Shown piece by piece: positions 45,401-53,039 of a DNA stretch of 64,000 bases. Source of the stretch: Aplectana chamaeleonis (taxonomy: Eukaryota > Nematoda > Chromadorea > Rhabditida > Cosmocercidae); assembly GCA_029168955.1 (NCBI GenBank), contig JAPDOI010001062.1, positions 62,001-126,000 of the forward strand, written 5' to 3'. The notes beneath the pieces are model-generated. The model did no database searches. It was not told the DNA's origin and saw only the letters and a program-made list of their open reading frames with translations. The stretch's first letter is position 1, and every line of letters starts with the position of its first letter. Position numbers and translations under genes: made by a program.

Positions 45401-48400
45401 GAGGATTTTATTACAAAGGGCCGGCGTCGAGAGAAATCCAGGTCCAGCACAGAAGTATACATGGGCCACCTGCGGCGAGGATGTTACCTGGCATAAAACA
45501 AGTGTCCAGTGCTTCGGATGCCAAAGGTGGGTGCACTTCTCCTGTTCGGGCCTCAGTTCTGTGAGGCATCATGACTCATTCTTTCGTTGTGTTCTATGCT
45601 CTGCCCCCAGCAACTCTGATTCCTCAATTACCAACCACCCCCTCTCAATTGTTCACATTAATCTCAACGGCCTTCGCAACAAGTTATCTGAACTCTCTCT
45701 TTTCGCACGTTCTCATCACCCGGATGTTATCATGGTTCAAGAAACCAAGCTCTCTCCATCTACCTCTTATCCCCAACCTAACATTCCGGGCTACACCGCC
45801 TATCACATGCCAAGGACAGCTCTTGGGGGCGGAGAGTCTACTTTCGTGCAATCTGCCTTACCTTCTCATATCATCCCTAATACTCCCAAGGACGGTACTC
45901 TCGAGTACATTCCTGTCCACCTCCCCCTCAAAACCCCTTTATCTCTATTTAACATCTATATTCCTCCTATATCATCTTGTCCCCCCTCTTATAATCCTAT
46001 TCCCCTCCTTAAGCAGTAGTTCGACCGCTCACTCTCCCCTTCAGCTGTCTTTGCGGGTGGCTTCAATGCTCACACGTTCTGTTCCGCTCTTGATTCTGAC
46101 GCCAGAGGGGAAGATGTCGAAGAATGGGCTGAGAAGTGTGACCTGGTTATCCTCAATGATGACCAGCCCACTCGTCTCCCTGCCAACGGCCGACCTTCTA
46201 GCCCAGATATCTCTCTCGTGTCTTCCAATCTTTCTAATGCTTGCACGTGGTCCACATCCACAACTCTCTCCAGTGATCACATTCCCGTCTTTGTCTATAT
46301 TGATCTCTCTGACTCTCTTGCCCCTTACTCTGATTTTCGTCATCGTACTTATCTTAATTTAGGCCTAGCAGACTGGACCCTGTTCAGAGATGTTGCACTC
46401 CTCCATGCGGTCGACTTCCCATGGAATGGTGATGTTCATCAGAAAGAGCACCATCTAACAAGCGCCATCCGCAAGGCCATGAAAGCAGCAGTTCCTGAGG
46501 GTCGTGTCAAGACCTCTTTTCACAATTTCAGCAGGGAAATACTGCAGAAGATAAGAACCAGAGATGAGAAGAGAGCCGCAGACCATCTAGACCCGGAGAT
46601 TGCTGTGCTGGATAATGAGATCAGGACCTGGATAAGAACAAGAAGGAATGCTGGGAGAAGTTCACTGAAAAGCTGAATTTCAATGCGGACGGAACTACGA
46701 CGTGGAAAGCGTTGAGGAAAATTTCCGGAAAGTCCGCTCTCCCGATGAGCTCCGCTATTGAGTTCGAGGAGAACGTCTTCAAATCAGAGAAAGCGGCTGC
46801 TTACGCACTCGGCAAGAATTTTTTCATCACATGTACCAAGCGAGGCAAGCAAAACAGAGTCACGGTTAGAGAGCTGAGCCGGTTGCCGCTCATGAACGCA
46901 TCTGAGGCCTTTACTCTCACACAAGTAGAGAAGGCTATCAAAGAAATGCGGAATTCGAAGGCTATCGGACCTGACGGTATCTCCCCAGCCATCCTAAAGA
47001 AGCTTCCCACTGAACTTCTACCGATGCTTGCAGATATCATTAACACTTCTTTCCGGACCTGCACTCTACCCCAAGCTTGGAAGACAGCCAATGTGATACC
47101 GTTGCCAAAGCCAGTCAAGTCCCAAAGCACGGCAAAGGGCTTTCGACCAATGAGCCTGTTATCGCCCGTCGCTAAATTAGCTGAAAAGTTGATCGTGACG
47201 GACCTGGCTGATCAAAATGAGCGACAGCAGCATCAGCATGGGTTCAGGAAACTTCACTCTACTACTACTGCTCTATTGGAGATCATGAGCTTTGCGGTCG
47301 ATGGGTTCAACATGAGAAAGCCCCTGAGAACGGTGGCCGTCGCCCTCGACCTGAACAAAGCGTTAGACTCTGTTAACTTGGGACTGCTGTCCGAGAAACT
47401 GCTCAAGTCGTCGCTACCATCATGGCAGAAGCGATGGATTGCAGCGTTCACGAAAGGCCGCCGGGCTAAGGTTCTGTTCCAGAATCATGTATCCGATAGC
47501 ATTCCAATAGCAGCCGGTGTTCAGCAAGGCGGAGTGTTGTCCCCTGCCCTATTCAGCCTGTATCTTGAGGACATTCCCGAGCCTCCCAATGATGTAAAGA
47601 TTGTTATGTATGCCGACGACATCACCATCATGTGCCAGGACCGTGACCTGCAGATAGCCGCTAACAAGATCAGCGCCTATCTCGTCGAGTTGAAGCTCTT
47701 CCTCGATAATATGATGCTCACAGTCTCTGCCGCAAAATCCTCTGTTTCAGTGTTCACAACAAACACCAAGGAGCACAGTGCCCATCCAGATGTCAAATGG
47801 GATGGTGACCTGTTGCCAGCAGCGAAACTCCCCAAGCTGCTTGGCCTTATTCTTGATCCGTCACTGAAGTTCCACAAAAACGCGGAACAGAAACAAACAG
47901 TCGTCAAGGCTAGGCTTAATATCTTGAGAGCTCTCGGAGGAACATCATGGGGAAGCAGACGAGAGACTATATTGAGAACCTACAGAGCAATACTTCAGCC
48001 GGCTCTGGAATATGCGGCACCAGTGTGGCAGCACCTGGTGTCTGACAGCTCCTGGAATAAGCTGCAGCGTGTACAGAATGCTGCGCTTAGAATTGCTACC
48101 GGTTGTGCAAGGAGCTCTCCGGTGGAGCATCTTCACGCGGAGGCCTGCATATTGCCGGTCAAGGAGCATTGTGAACTCCAGGCACAGCAGATGTCTATTA
48201 ATGTTCTGAGACAGCCGAATCATCCGTCAAAAAGGATCATGAAGCCCATAAGAGAGAGGTCGATTAGGACGCCGTTCGCCGATGCTTCTCGTAAAGTTGA
48301 TGTACAGAGATGGGCCGACTCCAACATGGAAAGGCTTCGTCTTCTGCGTGAGGAGCACACCCAGTTTGTTCGAGGATATCTAGCGAAGGCGGCTGTGAAC

Positions 48401-49585
48401 CCTATCTTGGGAACGGTGCCGCCTCGGGTTTGCGAGTCCGAGTCTCAAATCGGCAGACGAGCCAGATGTGCTCTTGCATCGCTGCGCTGTGGTCACTCTA
48501 TTCTGCTCATGTCTTACGTCAACAAGATCGACAGCAGCCGACCAGACGCATGCCCGGACTGTGGCGCTCCCGGACACGAAACGGCGCACTTGTTCATGTG
48601 CCCGAAGAGACCTACCTCCTTAACCACAATGGACCTTTGGACGAATCCTGTGAAGGCCGCCCAGATCCTCAACCTATGACAAAAACCACTTTGAGGCTGC
48701 AGAAGAAGAAGAAGAAAAAAATTACGGAAATGTTCGCTCAAAAAAAAACAACGAAATCACTCCCTCAAAAAAAAAAGATTTCGGGTTGATAGCACCTTTT
48801 TTTAAAGAAGGCCAGGAAAATCTGAATATTCGGTCCCTCTCGGCAAAATCTTTTCAAAATTCAATTTTTTGGTGAAATTAAAATACAAACTTTGTCAAAA
48901 ACGTCAAAAATTCAGTGACGATGTTCCAATAATAGGAAAGCATCAAGCAAAGCGTTGGTCCAGCTGTCCCGGAAGTGCTACCCCTGAATGGTACCCTCCC
49001 GCAGCTCAATGTGATAACTCCACAACATATGCCATTGAGCCAAGCTTTTGCATGAAATAAAACCAGAGAAATAAGGAGTTTCTCCAATTATGAAGAAATC
49101 GAAAAAAAGTGACGAGGTTCGCCTGCACAGCCAGAAATTCGCTAACCTAGTCGCAATCTCCATGCCATACATCGCTGAACGATTCACTTGAGAAAGACAA
49201 ATTTCATCGCGATCGTGGAATGATGGAGGGAGAAATGTAACCTAAAAATTGCATAAGTTCAGAAGAAGGGGAATTCCGTAACAATATCTGTTTTTCTATA
49301 CAAATTCGTTTGTTGGCGCTATTTTTAATGGAACCGCACTTATAGGTACGCTTCAAATTCCATGAAGAGTGAAACATATGATACAGAAAACATTACAATA
49401 GACCGATAAACCCTGCTTGCGAGATCGCAAAAGGACCCTACAACGAGGAAAAATCAGTTCATGATAAACTCACTCCTAGAACAACGGCTCGCAACCCGTA
49501 CATTATTGCACCAAGAAGAAACATACGACGTAGAACAACCCATCGTTCGTGATGAAGTAACACAACGGTAAACGCCATCACAGAA
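33305..49585 (-). CDS. sms: Sphingomyelin synthase, C-terminal five exons
   Basis: Exons on minus are 49585-49474, 49241-49147, 45170-45021, 44962-44786 and 33437-33305 (stop TGA). Every junction keeps frame, giving about 222 codons with acceptors TTTCTTTCAG, CAATTTTTAG, GCTGTTTAG, ATTGTTTAG and TGTTTTAG. The product is a polytopic Golgi or plasma-membrane enzyme that moves phosphocholine from phosphatidylcholine to ceramide. Visible are the D3 motif CGDLMFSGHT and the D4 motif GGHYTMDVLIAYW, which hold the family's catalytic His, His and Asp, and several membrane-spanning stretches. The C-terminus NKWNWPFDGPQ fits nematode SMS proteins as I recall them. The N-terminal exons (first membrane spans) were not found between 49586 and 64000. 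Two introns are greatly enlarged by transposons, yet no exon is damaged, so I think the gene is functional. Paralogue assignment (sms-1, -2 or -3) is not possible here. Confidence 0.88.
33438..35536. other. sms intron, unassigned part
   Basis: Intronic for the minus-strand sms gene. A short hairpin, GCGCTCCAGA...TCTGGAGCGC, lies at about 34976-35010. Near 34865 GGTTCGACCTC resembles a tRNA B box, but no cloverleaf forms. No plus-strand gene recognised. Confidence 0.45.
35541..36025 (+). mobile_element. TTAA-flanked MITE, copy 4, 485 bp
   Basis: Perfect TTAA at 35537-35540 and 36026-36029, with ends AGGCAGTGTTCACGATGA and, on the complement, AGGCAGTGTTCACGATAA. The first about 320 bp matches copy 3 (for example CGCTGATTCCAA and GGTGGACGAGTTGTCCGAGG). 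The last about 150 bp is different sequence, so it is a recombinant or a different subfamily. It lies in the long sms intron. Confidence 0.9.
36658..36882. repeat. Foldback with G/C homopolymer arms
   Basis: Left GGACTATCCTAAACGGGGGG and right ending CCCCCCGTTTAGGATAGTCC are complementary, and the arms continue with CAAGTAAAAGTCAGAAAT. The loop is about 120 bp and the arms about 50 bp with hardly a mismatch. Confidence 0.88.
37067..37571. repeat. CGACAG-rich palindrome
   Basis: Left GGGGTATAACGTAG...GAGCGACAGGCATGCAATCT pairs with right AGATTGCATGCTTGTCGCTC...TACCATACCCC. The interior is unusually GC-rich and full of TGTCGCTG/CAGCGACA words, so open frames on both strands (up to 157 codons) are probably by-products. 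Confidence 0.78.
37576..38127. mobile_element. TTAA-family element, diverged, inside a hAT
   Basis: The left end AGGCAATGTTCACTATGG and the complement of the right end AGGCAGTGATCACGATAG match the family. The flanks are TTGA and TCAA, one change from TTAA on each side. The interior is not that of the 486-bp copies. Confidence 0.65.
40359..40691. mobile_element. hAT-like MITE, 333 bp, of CGAATATTCGAC repeats
   Basis: Perfect 8-bp direct repeat CTATCTAC at 40351-40358 and 40692-40699, fitting nTnnnnAn. The ends TATACTTGTTCC and GGAACAAGTATA are exact complements. The body holds about five tandem units of roughly 56 bp built on TTTTCGAATATTCGACTTTT and CGACTGTAGTCGGATAT, which are nearly self-complementary. 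No coding capacity. Confidence 0.92.
40700..41625. repeat. sms intron with GAATAATTCG array
   Basis: About 41150-41395 is a run of AATAATTCGTTTATTCGA words like the hAT-like MITE bodies. I could not define matching ends or a target duplication. The phrase ACCGAGTACACGAATAA at its right edge is inverted near 43150-43165. The rest is unassigned. Confidence 0.5.
41626..42860. mobile_element. hAT-like element, 1.24 kb, of AATAATCGAG repeats
   Basis: Perfect 8-bp direct repeat GTGAGCGG at 41618-41625 and 42861-42868. The ends are TATACTTCGGCGACTCG and, on the complement, TATACTTATGTCGAGTCG. Both sub-terminal zones (41650-41835 and 42560-42810) are tandem copies of a unit of about 53 bp with TTTCGAATAATCGAGTTTTC and GACTAAGTCGATTTT, in the same orientation. 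The core 41840-42540 is single-copy here and contains only short unrecognised open frames. Confidence 0.9.
42869..44712. other. sms intron, remainder
   Basis: About 43185-43400 is another GAATAATTCG-rich array without defined ends. The segment 43527-43934 has overlapping open frames on both strands with no recognisable domain. Nothing else was identified between 43935 and the read-through past exon d at 44713. Confidence 0.45.
44786..44962 (-). CDS. sms: sms exon d, D4 catalytic motif
   Basis: 177 bp (1 + 58 codons + 2). It reads YLAAPITFLGISALVV, SGGHYTMDVLIAYWL, then TSHVFWAYHQMFEMPKK and SDAPMSRL. HYTxDV..AY is the D4 signature with the second His and the Asp of the catalytic triad. The donor is CTTTG/GTGGGT. 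A read-through frame continues to a stop at 44713 without family similarity, so I prefer the splice to 33437. Confidence 0.9.
45021..45170 (-). CDS. sms: sms exon c, D3 catalytic motif
   Basis: 150 bp (1 + 49 codons + 2). It reads FLTYVITLGLTSGQEKI, then LCGDLMFSGHTVVLT and MYFVQLQYTPKGLVWI. CGDxxxSGHT is the D3 signature and carries the first catalytic His. Acceptor GCTGTTTAG; donor ATTCG/GTGTGT. The downstream intron is only 58 bp (44963-45020). Confidence 0.9.
45303..46618 (+). pseudogene. LINE ORF 5' part: 2A-like motif, PHD finger, endonuclease
   Basis: Residues 34-48 read ILLQRAGVERNPGP, a 2A-like ribosome-skipping motif with Gly where Asp is usual. The zinc finger follows: Cys57, Cys70, Cys73, His78, Cys81, Cys96, Cys99. 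The expected Cys three residues before Cys57 is Trp. The endonuclease starts at VHINLNGLRNKL, with QETKL carrying the catalytic Glu. An in-frame TAG at 46017-46019 interrupts it. In the same frame after the stop come AGGFNAH (GDFNAH in active enzymes, so Asp is lost) and SSDHIPV with the final Asp-His pair. The frame then shifts between about 46616 and 46631 relative to the RT. This part would give no active endonuclease. Confidence 0.85.
46712..48679 (+). CDS. LINE reverse transcriptase
   Basis: An open frame of 655 codons; it is open back to about 46619, so the ATG used is nominal. RT motifs in order: the IGPDGISPAILKKLP fingers region near residue 90, ALDLNKALDSVN with catalytic Asp at 213, VQQGGVLSP at 270-278, and MYADDITIM with the YADD box at 300-303. 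The thumb includes KLLGLILDPSLKFH and LQPALEYAAPVWQ. The C-terminus has a zinc motif CPDCGAPGHETAHLFMC (614-630). No RNase H domain is visible. The enzyme would prime reverse transcription of the LINE RNA at nicked DNA in the nucleus. The intact RT beside a damaged endonuclease suggests fairly recent insertion. TTA-rich introns of sms surround it. Confidence 0.9.
   Translation: MRKISGKSALPMSSAIEFEENVFKSEKAAAYALGKNFFITCTKRGKQNRVTVRELSRLPLMNASEAFTLTQVEKAIKEMRNSKAIGPDGISPAILKKLPTELLPMLADIINTSFRTCTLPQAWKTANVIPLPKPVKSQSTAKGFRPMSLLSPVAKLAEKLIVTDLADQNERQQHQHGFRKLHSTTTALLEIMSFAVDGFNMRKPLRTVAVALDLNKALDSVNLGLLSEKLLKSSLPSWQKRWIAAFTKGRRAKVLFQNHVSDSIPIAAGVQQGGVLSPALFSLYLEDIPEPPNDVKIVMYADDITIMCQDRDLQIAANKISAYLVELKLFLDNMMLTVSAAKSSVSVFTTNTKEHSAHPDVKWDGDLLPAAKLPKLLGLILDPSLKFHKNAEQKQTVVKARLNILRALGGTSWGSRRETILRTYRAILQPALEYAAPVWQHLVSDSSWNKLQRVQNAALRIATGCARSSPVEHLHAEACILPVKEHCELQAQQMSINVLRQPNHPSKRIMKPIRERSIRTPFADASRKVDVQRWADSNMERLRLLREEHTQFVRGYLAKAAVNPILGTVPPRVCESESQIGRRARCALASLRCGHSILLMSYVNKIDSSRPDACPDCGAPGHETAHLFMCPKRPTSLTTMDLWTNPVKAAQILNL
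48721..49146. other. sms intron remainder
   Basis: Intron between exon b and the LINE 3' tail. A-rich runs follow the tail (48715-48775). No other feature seen. Confidence 0.5.
49147..49241 (-). CDS. sms: sms exon b
   Basis: 95 bp encoding VTFLPPSFHDRDEICLSQVN and then RSAMYGMEIAT plus two bases. This is the lumenal loop with a conserved-type Cys that precedes the D3 region. The intron from exon a is 232 bp. The donor is ACTAG/GTTAGC, and the next intron is almost 4 kb because it contains a CR1-like LINE. Confidence 0.82.
49474..49585 (-). CDS. sms: sms exon a (first visible exon)
   Basis: 112 bp: one base completing the previous codon plus 37 codons, beginning SVMAFTVVLLHHERWVVLRR and then MFLLGAIMYGLRAVVLG. 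This is the membrane-span, HxxRWxxLRR, membrane-span segment of the SMS family. Acceptor TTTCTTTCAG at 49586-49595; donor GGA/GTGAGT. Confidence 0.85.
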
Positions 49586-49595
49586 CTGAAAGAAA

Positions 49596-50749
49596 CTATA
49601 ATATACACGCGTACGCAATAAAAAAAAAGTAAGTGCTGAAAATAATTGAAATTTCTGTGTAGACTCTATAAAAAGCGGGCACCTCCACGAGAAAGTGTTT
49701 GGTTAGTAAGAAATCCAACTTGACAAAAAAAGAACAATATATAGCCTATCCCGCTCAGATGAGTCCGGACGGAGGGAGCAGTGGAGCAGTCGGTCATGGC
49801 AAAATATGACAGTGATAAGAAGATTTTGGCGAAATAAGCCCGATAGGCTTTATCTCGACAGGCTCGAAATGAGAAAAAAAAGGTCATAGAAGTTTCCACG
49901 TCAAATCTACAAAAAAAACGTACAAGAATTACAAGCAACGGAGTGAGAGGCAAATCTGAGGGTGCGGTGGCACATAGCGTTTGGTGCGTATAGGCCTCGG
50001 TCATAGTTGGCCAATCGGCGTAGCCAGCCCGGTCGATAATCATGAATTACATGAAGGTAGTTTGCATAGGAGGTAGGAAACGTGGTTGAAGGCATCGTTC
50101 GTCACGCAGAAAACCGCATATTATTTTCCAATGTTTTCGTGTGGCCTAGCCTCTATAGTGAAGGAAAATATGTCGAAAGGGTCCCCGAGAAACCTTCATT
50201 TTTTAAGATAAGTCATTTTGAACACACTATAAAATTAAATTTGAATTTCGCGTCAAAATCGTGTTTGAAATCATTCTGCATTTAGAGACCAGGTTTCTAT
50301 CATTTTCGAAGTGTATCTGCATGCTGAGTTTGTTTCGTGACTGTTTTTCACGTTGTTTGACGGTAGCAACAACATTTTATGGAAAAATGACCCCTTCCAA
50401 CTTCATACCCATACGTTTTTGGAACGCCAAAGTTCACCAGTGTGGTCCACCGGGCTCAATCATGAAATTAAGCTTGAAAAATGAAAATTAGTTTCCAGCG
50501 CGAATGATGCATTTAAATTTTGCTGGTTGAATTACAGAAATGACCGTGGTTCCCTCAGGCGCAGTTATGACACCTCACATCCGCAAACTGACGGCTTTAC
50601 AGCTTATTGAGCGACCGAAGCTTCTTTTGAGACGGAGTCCCGGAGAGATCGAAGCGAACACATTCCCTAGTAGTGTTTTGAACAAGTTGTTCCCAGAGAA
50701 GATAATGATAAGCACGCACCATTTCTATGAGAAAAAAATAGTACGCTGG
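49596..50749. other. Unassigned, probably sms intron
   Basis: I searched the minus strand for the upstream sms exon (the PLPD-type loop and first membrane span) and found no convincing match. A minus-strand frame at 49666-50043 is hydrophobic but lacks family motifs. Nothing identified on plus. Confidence 0.35.
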
Positions 50750-51476
50750 TGAAGAAGCATCACAGTACCCATGAAATTCTGCATCGAATAGCGTTTTCAG
50801 CTTCAAAAAATACATTCCCGCTCTTTCAGCTGATTTCAGTTCATAAAGTGCATTTTTTCGCCTGAAATTAGCGGTTTTTCGTCCATAACTTTCAAGTGCT
50901 CGGAGATAGATCTTTGGTGAATGATGTTTTCGGAATCTCGATGGAATTCTGCGTCAACTAGTGTTTCCAGTTAGGAAAATATTTTCTTGATCCTTCAGCT
51001 TAATTCATTTTACGAAACGCCGGTTTTTCGCCTATAACCCTTTAACAGTTGGAGATATGTTTTTGGTAAGCTCCATAGTTATCTCCATAGGGTGCTTTCG
51101 CCTCTGTAGCGTAAATGAGAGACGCAGAGTTCTGCTGAACCAACAACGGGGCTCAGCTCCACCGACCTGGCTGGCTTATGGAGCAAGCAGTTAAAAACCC
51201 GATGTATCATTCGACCCAGAATTTCACGTAGATTTCAAATCAACCTTCACCAAAGGTATATCTCTGAGCACAAAAAAGTTATAGACGAAAAACCGGGAGT
51301 GCCACTCACCCAATCTTGAGAATGACTTCCATGAGTGTTGCGTCACTTTCTTTCCTTTTCGTTGCGTTTCACCGACTGTCACCGGTTTTACCAATGATGA
51401 AGGTTCCCTCCTTTACCTGCCCAAATATGAAGGTTGGTGGAGTACATGGCTCCACCCAACGAAGCTATGCTTCCAA
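50750..51476. repeat. Internal fragment of the 58-kb hAT-like family
   Basis: Matches interior parts of the elements at 14111 and 58256. Examples are CCGGTTTTTCGCCTATAAC, CCTGGCTGGCTTATGGAGC, and GGTTGGTGGAGTACATGGCT in inverted orientation to 14610-14640. It lacks the TAGAGTGAGGAC ends, so it is a partial or rearranged copy. Confidence 0.7.
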
Positions 51477-51507
51477 GAGGACCTCTACCGGCCCTGTTCA
51501 CAATCCG

Positions 51508-51775
51508 AGGTGTCCTGCACATGCCCTCCGAGCGATTTTTCCTGCACAACCTCCCTGGAGCCTGCACAGTCTTCTAGCCTAACGTCTCTAGTCGTGCCAA
51601 CCCTCCCAGGTGCCGTGCGCACCTTGCCTTATGCCAATCGTCTTCCCTACAAAGTTCCCAAACTTTTCCAGATGTCCTGCACACACTTCGAAGCACCCTG
51701 CAAGCATTGGGTTAGGCCCTGCACAGTTCCGCTGACTGACTGCGCACTTCATCCGGAGCCAGTACGTGCTTCAAA
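51508..51775 (-). repeat. Decayed 21-bp minisatellite, array 3, antisense
   Basis: CCTGCACA-type words recur at about 20-27-bp spacing (51514, 51541, 51561, about 51674, about 51698, about 51717). On the complement these read TGTGCAGG, the start of the units in arrays 1 and 2. The copies are heavily diverged, and the open frames across them are by-products. Confidence 0.65.
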
Positions 51776-51800
51776 ATGTGCCCCCTCCAGATATGATTGA

Positions 51801-53039
51801 TAAAACTGTTCACTGAAAAGTCACGAACACTGAGATAAGCATTGACAGTGAAGAATGGGAAAGCGTGATGGCACACGGCTCACGGCCTACGGCGAACACA
51901 ACGCAAAAAAAAATTTAAGCTTCTCGGATGATGACTTCTTTATGCGTACACCGTTTTGAACCCATTTTCGTTCCCGGGTGTAGCCCCCAGACCCCCCCCC
52001 ACATCTGTGGAAGGAAATTTGAATAACCTATTCTGAGAAATTTTCATTATAATTTATGCATATCAGATTGATCACAAGGCCGTAGTAAAACCAAACCACT
52101 CCAGCAGCTTCGCGGCTCGAGAGATTCGATCAGCGACTATACTACTTTACCGAGCGATGGTTGCATGGCGCAATGCGGAAATGTATGCGCTGCCGCCGAC
52201 ACCGCTGAATCATCCTGGACTTCCCCATCAACCAAATAATCAAATTACACCTATTTCGATTGGTCAGGTTGATTAGATAGAGCGAAGAGCAACATTTGGC
52301 CCTATTTAAACTTCGGCGGATTGGAAACTTGCCGCGGTTTTCTATGTGCGACTGCTCCTTTTAGAGAGCCTCAGCAGAGTGGAGGTGCCCGAGTGTCTTG
52401 TCATTTCCGCAGCGTCCCGCGGGAGTACAACTAACGTCTTAGACCATGCCAGGTCCAGGTGGAGTAAACACACAATACAACGGAATCGGATTCGGGTATC
52501 AGATCGCATCATCAGATCAGCTATTTACACGATAATCCGATTTCTCGCAGGGGATGTCGCCAAAAATCAGAGGCTTTGGGCTTGTCCCGTGAGACGCCAC
52601 AAAAGTGAGCGGATTAACGGGATTAGCACACAAGCTTTCTATTCGGTCATGACACGCATTCGACTCGACTACAATGGCATTTGGACGACAATCGGTTCAT
52701 TATAAACCCCATTGGACACGTTGATCAACTGCTCCACAATTGATCAAGAGTCTCTCAGGCGCACAGCACGTAAATAAGGAGCACCACCACATAAAGAGCA
52801 CAGTTGGCCCTTCGGGTATGCTCCTGGCAGAGGTTGGCAAGAGTCAATTTTTGTATGGTTTTAGATCGCTGAGGGGGGTCTCTCCCATGGTTTTCAGCGG
52901 AGGAAGCCCCTCGTTGTGGACTGTGGCAAGGACGATGCCTTTTTGCGGGCTGCGGTGGGGGTGACCCCTTGATGCGGAAAGTGAGACCCTCGTCACCGGA
53001 CCTCTCCCAGTGATCACAGATCTTAGCGTCGTCAGCAGC
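51801..53039. other. Unassigned, with one small open frame
   Basis: Apart from the open frame at 52157-52276 and the probable 5' edge of the LINE at 53040, nothing was identified. It includes a C-rich run near 51990. Confidence 0.35.
52157..52276 (+). CDS. Small open frame, possible first exon, unknown
   Basis: An ATG opens 39 codons, starting MVAWRNAEMYALPPTPLNHP and ending in PISIGQVD with TAG. The Pro/Asn-rich content and GGTCAG/GTTGAT (a possible donor at 52268) look exon-like. No Kozak-like or trans-splice evidence was found, no downstream exon, and I recognise no family. It could be chance. Confidence 0.22.
   Translation: MVAWRNAEMYALPPTPLNHPGLPHQPNNQITPISIGQVD

Larger units (their letters stand above)
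45260..48720 (+). mobile_element. CR1-like LINE, nearly full length, in an sms intron
   Basis: Non-LTR retrotransposon, antisense to sms and confined to the intron 45171-49146. The order is: N-terminal 2A-like motif and PHD-type zinc finger, apurinic-type endonuclease, linker, reverse transcriptase, C-terminal zinc motif, then a GAAGAAGAAG-type 3' tail at about 48700-48719. PHD plus endonuclease plus RT is the arrangement known for CR1-like elements. The 5' boundary (about 45240-45290) and the target duplication are not resolved. One in-frame stop, one frameshift and a changed endonuclease residue make this copy non-autonomous. Confidence 0.85.

Noticed and set aside
49666..50043. Upstream exon of sms
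   Set aside because: Hydrophobic, but no SMS loop motif and no splice pair that joins in phase to 49585.
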